DNA of 64,000 bases, from the NCBI GenBank assembly GCA_036346275.1, contig CM070728.1, forward strand, positions 21,662,723 through 21,726,722, read 5' to 3'. This document shows, piece after piece, positions 56,106 to 64,000 of the stretch (its first letter is position 1; the number at the start of each line of letters is the position of its first letter). Source of the DNA: Otatea glauca (Eukaryota > Streptophyta > Magnoliopsida > Poales > Poaceae). The translations under genes were made by a program, and so were the position numbers. The notes below the pieces were generated by a model. The model ran no database searches. It was given only the letters and a program-made list of their open reading frames with translations, and was not told the DNA's origin.

Positions 56106-56942
56106 AGCTACTTTCATTCATGTTGACTTGAATTCGATTGGTATAGTGGGAAGCAAAGCTGTCGATGACAGTGATCATAACACTATGGTGACAGATTTGT
56201 CACGGTGTATAGATCAGCTTAGTGGCTAGGTCCGTCTCGTTGAAGAAAGTGATAGTGATCTTGTCCCATCATCTCATTTCTAAAGGCGAAAACAGCTTGC
56301 AAAAGTAGTCACATGGACGGAATATGTACGTTTGCACTACATATGCTAGCAATGTGTATCTGAGTGTCTGACTGGACCAAATAATAGATCACGGTTAGTC
56401 AGTTTGGTACAAATGATGTGAAAAGACAAATCGTTATACATATATGATCTGAACCATAAGATTAAAAAAATAGCCGGCTCACTATGTATGTATGTATGTA
56501 CTTTGCGACATTTTCGTCGGCATCTTCTTATTGATCACCTCCAAAATGGTCAAAATGAAACAGAACGGGCGCCGCAGAAATTGTATCGCTGGAACTTATT
56601 TTCTCACTGCACTCCTCGCGAAAACAGGCCTCGGCTTTCGGCAGCACCTATTGTACGTAGTTAAGGTTCTGATTTAAAAAAGTTTCACCATTTCTTTACC
56701 ACAAGGGGATGAAGAAAATTTCACGCTTTCACAAATGAAATGACAGGCGCTTGTTGAAACTTCACATGCATGACCAACTCGAGCTAATTATGCAGTTTTT
56801 AAGTGTGATGGTGATCGAGTGCTTGAAATATATATACATGGGTTGCAAACAATGACACTATGTGTACATATAACATTGTTTGAGGGATAGATTAGCAGTA
56901 ATTGTATACGTTCCCTATCTAATTGAGTTGGCCATCAGTTAC
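56106..56942. other. Unassigned DNA between the MULE and the gypsy element
   Basis: No gene recognised. A short (ATGT)n microsatellite is present at about 56482-56500. Confidence 0.5.
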
Positions 56943-57619
56943 TGATGATAGCTCTTCCCTACCGATGATCTTCCTGTTTACACTAGAATTTGGCAAGTCT
57001 AGTCAAAATCGGCAAGAAAGTCAAACATACGGAAACTAACAAACGATTTGGAAATATTTGAAGATATTTGGCAACGACAAGATCTTTGAGGAAAAGCTAT
57101 CCGAAATAAGGCCGATACGGATCAGGTTTTGAACGTGTTGTAATAGGACACGATCGGCCGACGGGTATAAAAGAAGGGCCAAAGCAAGCTGCGAGACATC
57201 CAACACAATCAAACACCAATCTACATTACTTTTTCCTGTCGACTAGTAGTTCTTGTAATTTAGTCTTTGTAATTCGATCTTGATCAATAAAGTTGCGCAT
57301 CGCCGATTGTTGATCCTCTTCAAATTACGCTCTAGGTTCGATTTGTTCTGATTTTGTTGCGCATCGCCTTCTTCAAAATCGATCTGCCTTTATCCTCTGA
57401 TTAGCCTTAATCGGCTAATTAGACTTACCTTGTTACCTTGATTTAATCGGCTTCAAGTTGATTGAGTCTAAGCCGATTGATCGCTACAATCGGCTTTGAG
57501 ATAATTTCATATTTTTACCTTGTCGATTACAGGTCAAATCGACTGGCACACTCTGAATCAGGTGTTCGTCTGGTGTGCTGTTGTCAGAAACCCTACTTCA
57601 AGTTTTTGACGCCAACACA
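56943..57619 (+). repeat. Putative 5' LTR of the Tat element
   Basis: Proposed as TGATGATAGCTCTTCC to GACGCCAACACA, ending a few bases before the primer site. The start is provisional because the 3' LTR is not in the window. It contains a TATA box and an AATAAAG-like signal near 57286. Confidence 0.6.
57166..57173 (+). promoter_or_regulatory. TATA box of the Tat LTR
   Basis: TATAAAAG preceded by GACGGG and followed by AAGGGCC. It sits about 220 bases into the LTR, fitting the U3 promoter. Confidence 0.7.
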
Positions 57620-57623
57620 CTCT

Positions 57624-57642
57624 TGGCACGCCCGGTGGGACC
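57624..57642 (+). promoter_or_regulatory. Primer-binding site of the Tat element
   Basis: TGGCACGCCCGGTGGGACC starts with TGG, complementary to a tRNA CCA end, just after the LTR. The same kind of site is common in grass Tat elements. I do not assign the tRNA. Confidence 0.75.
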
Positions 57643-57643
57643 A

Positions 57644-60078
57644 ATGTCTTCATCAGGGAAGTCGATTCCGTCGTCCGATCTTAGCACAGAAGCTATAATC
57701 GTCCCAACAATGGACGATTTGACACCAGAGCAACGTAGAGAAATTGAAGATCGAAAAACTGCGCTAGAAGAGATGATGCTAAATTGCTATAAAAAAACTA
57801 GACATGGCGTCACTAAAAAAACCGCCCTGTCGACGGTCAATGCCCTGGGGGATGCAGGTGTCACAGAACCGGTAAGCCGATATCTACCTGCTCAAGTCGA
57901 ATTATCGGCTATGATTAATCAATCTGTGCACCATGCTTTAATAAACTAATCATCGGCTCTTGTCACCACGCTTAAGCCGATGATAACAAATAGTGTTAAA
58001 ACTATCGCCCAGGAATTGGCCTCGTCCGGCAGTCTGCTTGACCCATTACAAGCTCTGCCAAATTACCCTATTTTTTTAGTAGTGCAAAACACGCAGAGCA
58101 CACTAACCGATCCTAAACCATCGGCTATAACCTCACCCCCTACCATGATGCCTACTCAACCCACCATCATATTGCCTAGGACCCTCGGTCAAGTGGGGTG
58201 AGCCATTACCAGGCTTACACCGACGCCGCCAAATTAGATGCATCAACAAACCTGCCACCGTCGGCCTCATTCTATGCTTTTTCGCAATCGGTTTCACAGC
58301 CGATTGGGTCTGAGAGATACCCACATGATTCTACCCTGCCTAGAAATCCAGGTCTGCATAGGGTAGTGACTTATTCAGAACCTTTTGTCCCAGTACCAGA
58401 GCCCCAAGTTAGACATAATAGGTACGATCAGTACACTCGTCTGCCATCAGCTCAACCTAATTGACAACCCGAGTTCGCACTCGGGGGGCAGAATGCCAAC
58501 TATGACCAACATTATCAAGGGCCTACTATTCCAGTGGCCGATAATGCAAACTGGGCCGATCAAATCTCTGCCGTCTTGAGGGATCAATTCGGCATACAGC
58601 CAAAAGGAAAGGTTATCGGCTATAGAAAGCCGTATCCTGATCAGATAGATCGCATGCCTTACCCTCACAATTTCAAAGTCCCAGATTTTGCAAAATTCTC
58701 TGGTGATGACTCGATTACTACCCTAGAGTATATCAGACGCTTTATCACGCAATGCGGCGAAGCAGCTCAGTCCGATGGACTAAAAATAAGATTGTTCCCG
58801 TTGTCATTGTCCGGGGCAGCTTTTACTTGGTTCACTTGTTTGCCTCCAAATTCGGTCAATTTATGGAACGATTTGGAAAACCGATTTCATGAATACTTTT
58901 TCTCAGGCAGTTTAGAACTCAGGATCTCCAACCTAAGCTCTGTTCGCCAGAAATTTGGAGAATCGGTGACTGATTATATTAAAAGATTTAGAGAAATCAG
59001 AAACCGATGTTTTAGTGTCACATTACTCGATAACCAACTCGCTGATTTGGCTTTTCAAGGGTTAATTCCACCACTTAGAGAGAAGTTTGGAGGACAAGAG
59101 TTCACCGATCTAAGTCATCTACTTCATCGTGAGTCGGCTCAAGAAAGCCGATTCCCAGATAATAAAGCGTTTAAACATAGATTTAAAAATAGTAGTAAAA
59201 AAGAAAAAGATAAAGCCAAAGTTAATATGGTCGACTATTGTCCGAGCGATTCTTCAGAAGATGATGAAGCAGAGATAAACATAGCCGAATGGATAAAAGG
59301 GTCCAAAAAATCCTTAGTCTGTTCTTGGCTCAAGCCGACTAGGAATAAATCGAAAGTCAAGTACGCCTTTGACGTCTCCAAGTGTGATTGTATTTTTGAT
59401 TTGTTGTTGCAAGAAAAAATAATACGGTTGCCCGAAGGACACGTCATACCATCGGCTGACGAGATCAAGAAACGCAGGTATTGCAAGTGGCACCATTCTT
59501 TTTCTCACAATACTAATGATTGCAATATTTTCCGTCAACAGATCCAGTCGGCTATCGAGGATGGTCGGTTAAAATTCACTGATGAGCCGACTATGCAAGT
59601 TGATGCTGATCCATTCCCTATTAACATGGTTCAATGTTCGGACAAAGGAAAAAAGCCGATGCATGATGAGCCAAAAAGGGATCGGCAAGTTGACATTCAG
59701 TTAACTTCAAATGGCAGTCAGACATTGAAGATTACAATCGGTTCGTTACAAATAGAAGTTGATCCTGAAGGGAAGAATTCAAGAACCATTAAACCCAAAG
59801 GAAATCCTCAGATGGGTAGATGGTATAAAGCCGAAAAATCACCATCAAGACAGCCAACAAAAAAGCCGGGACCGACGTTTTCTCAGTTAATGGAGAAATA
59901 TGAAAGGAGGAATAGTCGACCACGATATCCTACTCGTCGGTCGGATAATTTGTATCACACTGAAAACATGGAGAGAGCGCATAGAAGGTGTCCTTTTTGG
60001 CAGTTTTGTTGGGAAAGGGGAGTAGCATTGCCATCTCCGTATACATGCCCGATGGAGCATTATCCCCAAGACGATTAG
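57644..60078 (+). pseudogene. Tat gag polyprotein, interrupted
   Basis: The start MSSSGKSIPSSD at 57644 is right after the primer site. The N-terminal part runs to 58199 with one stop at 57948, then the frame shifts by one near 58195. After a stop at 58462 comes the capsid core: MPYPHNFKVPDFAKFSGDD (58650-58710), EYIRRFITQCGEAA, LFPLSLSGAAFTWF (58790-58830), LENRFHEYFF, VRQKFGESVTDYIKRFREIR and LADLAFQGL. A basic, Lys-rich region follows. RRYCKWHHSFSHNTNDC near 59500 is a CHHC-like finger. The gag would form the particle that packages element RNA in the cytoplasm. Confidence 0.92.
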
Positions 60079-61203
60079 CCTAAACAATCGGCTAGAGATA
60101 GGCTGTCTAGGCCGATTCGAGACCATAACAAAAGTTACAGAAGGCTTGTTCACGAAAGAATATCTGAACCAGATCAGGCATCAGACCAGGTTGTAACACA
60201 AAGGTCTGGTTCAGATCGAAAAAATTTGGCTGGCCAAATACGAAAGCCAGTAGAGTCCAAACCTAGGTGGTGCCCACTTGGCCTTAGCCGATCACAGCGC
60301 AGACGGCTTCAGAGACTAAGGACTCAAGAGATCAGAGAAGCCGATGCAGAAAAATAGAGGGATGAGACTTTTAATGAGCTTCGTCCGATCAAGGGTATCA
60401 AGAAGGAATGGAGGAAAAAAGAACAGGTCGAGGAAGATTTTGAGTCGGCAGATGACCTGGATTCTCCTATGATTAGGGACGATACACCTCCGATGGATAT
60501 CAATATGGTGTTCACATTGCCAGCCGAATTCAAAATCAAAATCGAATCGGCTAAAGAGACTTTTGCTCAGTCATGTTCAGACGTCCAAAATGCAATCTTC
60601 GAGAAACCGAGAGATGATCATCGGCATCTAAAACCATTGTATCTGAAAGGGTATATAAATGGCAAGCCGATATCAAGAATGCTGGTAGACGGTGGAGCTA
60701 CAGTAAATCTAATGCCGTATACGACTTGCAAGGAATTGGGTAAGTCCGATGAAGACTTGATTAAAACTAATATGGCTTTAAACAACTTCACAGGCGATCC
60801 CACGGAGGCCAAGGGCGTTATGGTTACAGAATTGACTGTCGGCAGTAAAACTTTGCCGACTGCATTCTTTGGCATTGATGCCAAGGGAAATTACAATGTT
60901 CTGCTTGGTCGAAATTGGATTCACGCCAACTGCTGCATCCCGTCAACTATGCATCAAGCGCTTGTTCAATGGAATGGAGGGGAAGTTGAAGTTGTCATAG
61001 CCGACATATCGGCTCATATCGCCATGGCCAGTTCTGATGCGAATTGGCAACACGAAGAAGCTGGATGTATATCGGGAAAAACGCTGGATGACTGTGACTT
61101 CATTTGCGTGAGTAAGTCAGGACTTATGCCGATCAGTGTCAAGCCAGGCACATTTGATCGGACAAATGAAGTATTGCGCCGATGGGGACAAGAAAAACAA
61201 TGA
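60079..61203 (+). pseudogene. Tat aspartic protease region
   Basis: The frame continues from gag after stops at 60076 and 60355. The conserved block is LKPLYLKGYINGKPISRMLV followed by DGGATVNLMPY (60635-60720), then NMALNNFTGDP and NYNVLLGRNWIHANCCIPS (60890-60950). DGGA replaces the usual DSGA/DTGA, as in other Tat elements. It ends at a stop (61201), where the RT continues in another frame. Confidence 0.9.
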
Positions 61204-62420
61204 AGGCATTACAAGATAAAATGCAAAGCTATCGGCAAATAATAGATAGCTATGAGGCTATAGAAGATTTTCAAGAGATTGAAAAGTTGGGTCAAGGCTT
61301 GACATCCACTGATCTGCTTGAAGAAGTCGATATAGGTAGTGGTGATAGGAAAAGACCAACTTTTATTACTGCAAAATTAGATGTAAAATACAAAGAAAGG
61401 TTGATCAAAATCCTTAGAAATTATAAAGATTATTTTACTTGGGAGTATCACGAGATGCCTGGTTTAAGCCGACAATTGGTAGAACATCGGCTACCTATTA
61501 AACTAGGATATCGACCGTTTAAACATTACTCGAGACGTTTTATTCCGGCCATGTATAATGTTATAAAAGAGGAAATAGAACGATTGTTGGAAGCAAAATT
61601 TATTAGGCCTTACCGATATGCGGAATGGGTTTCCAACATTGTTCCAGTCATGAAGAAAAACGAAAAACTTCGGGTGTGTGTCGACTTTAGAGATTTGAAT
61701 AAGGCGACGCCAAAAGATGAATACCCGATGCCCATAGCCGATATGCTTATCGATACTGCATCAAGGAATAAAATCATAAGTTTTCTGGACAGAAATACCG
61801 GATACAATCAGATATTCATGGCAGAAGCCGATATACCAAAAACAACTTTTAGAGTCCTGGTGCCATAGGTTTATTCGAGTGGACGGTTATGACTTTCGGT
61901 TTGTAGAACGCTGGGACAACATACCAGCGAGCCATGAATATGATTTTTCATGACTTAATCGGTCATATTATTGAAATATATATCGATGATGTCGTAGTAA
62001 AATCTGCAGATGACTTGTAACATTTGGCCGATTTAGAAAAGGTTTTCCAGAACATAAGATCGCATGGCTTGAAGATGAATCCTTTCAAATGTGCATTTGG
62101 CGTGTCGGCTGGGCAGTTTTTGGGCTCCATGGTACATGAAAGAGGTATTGAAGTCAATCAAGCAAGGGTGAAAGCCATAGTTGAAACAATGCCGCCAACA
62201 TGCAAAAACGAATTACAAAAGTTGGTCGGCAAGATTAACTATCTCCGAAGGTTTATCTCAAACCTTTCCGGTCGGATTCGTGTTTTTACCCCACTGTTGA
62301 AATTAAAGGATAATCAAGAATTCGTGTGGGGAATCGATCAGCAAAAGGCTTGTGACGACGTCAAAGAATATCTAGCTAATCCTCCGGTTTTGGCCGCACC
62401 ACGAAAAGGGATTCCTTTCA
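61182..62420 (+). pseudogene. Tat reverse transcriptase
   Basis: Blocks are MPGLSRQLVEHRLPIKLGYR (61456-61520), AKFIRPYRYAEWVSNIVPVM and LRVCVDFRDLNKATPKDEYP (61668-61730). SFLDRNTGYNQIFM follows, then after a one-base loss near 61850 GAIGLFEW and IYIDDVVVKSADDL (61975-62020) with the catalytic YIDD intact. The thumb is HGLKMNPFKCAFGV and LVGKINYLRRFISNLSG. Stops at about 61903 and 62018. Confidence 0.93.
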
Positions 62421-62818
62421 GGTTATATATATCGGCTGAGGAGGAAACTATCGGAGCTGTTTTAGCACAAGAAGTCGATGGTAAGGAAAGAGTTATCTTT
62501 TATTTAAGCCGACGCCTACTTGATGCTGAAGTCAAGTACCCTTTCATTGAGAAATTGTGCTTGTCTTTATATTTCTCATGTACAAAGCTAAGACATTATA
62601 TTTTAGCATCGGCTTGTAAGGTGGTCTGCAAAACCAATGTTATAAAATATATGTTATCAGCTCCAATTTTACGAGGTCGACTTGGCAAATGGGCTTATGC
62701 CTTAATAGAGTTCGACCTGATTTACGAATCGGCTAAAGCAGTTAAGGGACAAGTTCTGGCCGATTTTATAACAAGGCATGATACTGCTGCCGATTTGGTA
62801 TCTGTAACCCCTTGGTAA
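62380..62818 (+). pseudogene. Tat RNase H (first)
   Basis: PFRLYISAEEETIGAVLAQE (62415-62475), VIFYLSRRLLDAEVKYPFIE then KLCL, LRHYILASACKVVCKTN, and LGKWAYALIEFDLIYES then KGQVLADFI. This is the gypsy RNase H that follows the RT. It is intact across this segment, up to the stop at 62816. Confidence 0.92.
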
Positions 62819-63241
62819 TTGTTTTTTGATGGCTCGGTGTGCAGAGAAGATGATGGAATCGGTATTGTACTCATATCACCCAAAGGGTATAGTTTTGAAT
62901 TTGCATTTCGGTTAAATAGTCAATGCTCAAACAACCAGGCAGAGTATGAAGCATTGCTCAAAGGCTTGCAATTGTTAGAAAATATCGGAGTAAGTGCTGT
63001 TGAGGCATACGGGGATTCCATGTTGATTATACAGCAAATAAAAGGAGAATACCAATGTCGAGACGAAATACTGCTAAAATATTTAGAACAGTGCTTCGAG
63101 ATTATCGGCTCGTTTACATCATTTTCTATTGGTCATATCCATCGAGAATCGAACGATAGAGCTAACGCGTTAACTCAACAGGCGTCAGGGTACAAAGATT
63201 TTGGCTGATATCAGGTAACCGAACTAGTAGACAAAGCCGTC
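62819..63241 (+). pseudogene. Tat second (archaeal-type) RNase H
   Basis: It starts in frame after the TAA at 62816. It reads LFFDGSVCREDDGIGIVLIS, then NNQAEYEALLKGLQLLENI, EAYGDSMLIIQQIKGEYQCR and IGHIHRESNDRANALTQQAS. The D-E-D-D catalytic residues of the aRNH domain are present. A second RNase H of this type is a mark of the Tat lineage. Confidence 0.9.
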
Positions 63242-64000
63242 ATGTGCATAGACATTGTTGATTGGAGAACGCAAATAAAGAATTTTCTGATCGACCAATC
63301 TAAGTCGACAGAATGCAAGATTAAGCAACAAGCTTTAAAGTACATAGTTATGGACGACACGTTGTACTATCGGACGATGGAAGGCTTGCTGTTGAAATGT
63401 CTTGGAATCGAAGAAGCACTGGTAGCAATGGGTGAAGTACATGAAGGTATTTGTGGACCTCATCAATCGGCTCATAAGATGAAATGGATGCTTAGATGAA
63501 CGGGTTATTTTTGGCCGACAATGCTAGAGGATTGTTTCAAATATTATAAAGGATGTCAGACTTGTCAAAAGTTTGGCAATATACAACTAGCGCCGGCATC
63601 GGCTTTGCACCCAATTATCAAGCCATGGCTGTTCAGAGGTTGGGGGGTAGATGTAATCGGCCAAATATTTCCTACTTCGAGTAAAGGCCACAAGTTTATT
63701 TTGGTCGCGACTGATTATTTCTCTAAATGGGTTGAAGCTATACCGCTTAAGAAGGTGACCAGTGACCAGTATTGAAGCAATCGATTTTGTTACTGAACAT
63801 ATTGTCCATCGGTTTGGAATACCGCAAACAATCACGACCGATCAAGGTGGTGTTCATGTCTAATGAATTTCAAAGTTACGCAAAAAGTCTGAGGATTAAG
63901 TTGTTGAACTCATCCCCATATTACGCTCAGGCTAACGGACAAGCCGAGTCGTCTAACAAAACGTTAATTAAGTTGATCAAAAGGAAAATCGATGAAAGAC
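63242..64000 (+). pseudogene. Tat integrase, cut by window edge
   Basis: A linker is followed by the HHCC zinc finger (HEGICGPHQSAHKMKWMLR, then CQTCQKFG, 63440-63570) with a stop at 63497. The core has GWGVDVIGQIFPTSSKGHKF and ILVATDYFSKWVEAIPLKKV (63640-63755). A GACCAGT repeat at 63759-63772 shifts the frame. After it, EAIDFVTEHIVHRFGIPQTI, TTDQG and PYYAQANGQAESSNKTLIKL continue to the edge. DDE residues are visible but not in one frame. Confidence 0.92.

Larger units (their letters stand above)
56943..64000 (+). mobile_element. Tat-lineage Ty3/gypsy retrotransposon, right end outside window
   Basis: A putative 5' LTR (56943 to about 57619, boundary provisional), a primer site, then gag, protease, RT, RNase H, a second RNase H and integrase in gypsy order. 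Two RNase H domains and a DGGA-type protease mark the Tat lineage. Stops at 57948, 58462, 60076, 60355, 62816, 63206 and 63497, and frame changes near 58195, 61190, 61850 and 63770, show a decayed copy. The 3' part and 3' LTR are beyond 64000. The hexamer TCGGCT/AGCCGA recurs throughout. Confidence 0.93.

Overview
This window is a piece of a grass nuclear genome, most likely rice (Oryza) or a close relative. It has very AT-rich intergenic DNA, GC-rich gene starts and dense nested transposons of typical grass families (CACTA, Copia, Tat-type Ty3/gypsy, hAT, Helitron, MULE, Stowaway and Tourist MITEs). The one clear host gene, TAF10, has plant exon structure. The species call is inference. No bacterial-type operons, CRISPR arrays or intact tRNA/rRNA genes were seen.

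Layout. 1-13215: a large CACTA (En/Spm-like) element whose first ~18 bp lie outside the window. It carries a decayed tnp2 transposase gene (1571-4742), an internal array of short palindromes (about 5200-7110), a GC-rich promoter/leader (7150-7680), and a second decayed gene with Transposase_24, coiled-coil and Ulp1-protease parts (9223-12381). A ~200-bp near-perfect hairpin precedes each gene (1031-1229 and 8762-8971). 13218-19642: a Copia retrotransposon on the minus strand, inserted exactly across the CACTA terminus. 21710-24773: a 3.06-kb deletion-type relative of the CACTA with intact ends and a TGC target duplication. 26667-27663: a 1-kb element with Stowaway-type ends around a GC-rich, cysteine-rich ORF. 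30445-33435: a ~3-kb solo LTR. 33964-34898: a non-autonomous hAT with an 8-bp target duplication. 35990-37450: unassigned direct repeats.

39179-47197: host gene TAF10 (TFIID/SAGA subunit) in six coding exons giving a 151-residue protein with no frame break. Its introns hold a Tourist-like MITE and a long G-run (intron 2), a hAT with a broken ZMYM1-like transposase (intron 3), and a minus-strand Helitron (intron 5).

50392-56095: a MULE-like element with a 10-bp target duplication, carrying a broken plant-mobile-domain (PMD) gene and a GRF-zinc-finger-like gene but no recognisable MURA transposase. 56943-64000: a Tat-lineage Ty3/gypsy element running off the right edge, with gag, protease, reverse transcriptase, two RNase H domains and integrase, broken by stops and frameshifts. 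The hexamer TCGGCT/AGCCGA is strikingly over-represented along it.

The transposon genes all look dead or non-autonomous as read here. TAF10 is the only gene that looks functional. The observations most worth follow-up are the paired hairpins and internal palindrome array of the CACTA, the AGCCGA word enrichment of the Tat element, and the PMD/GRF cargo of the MULE.
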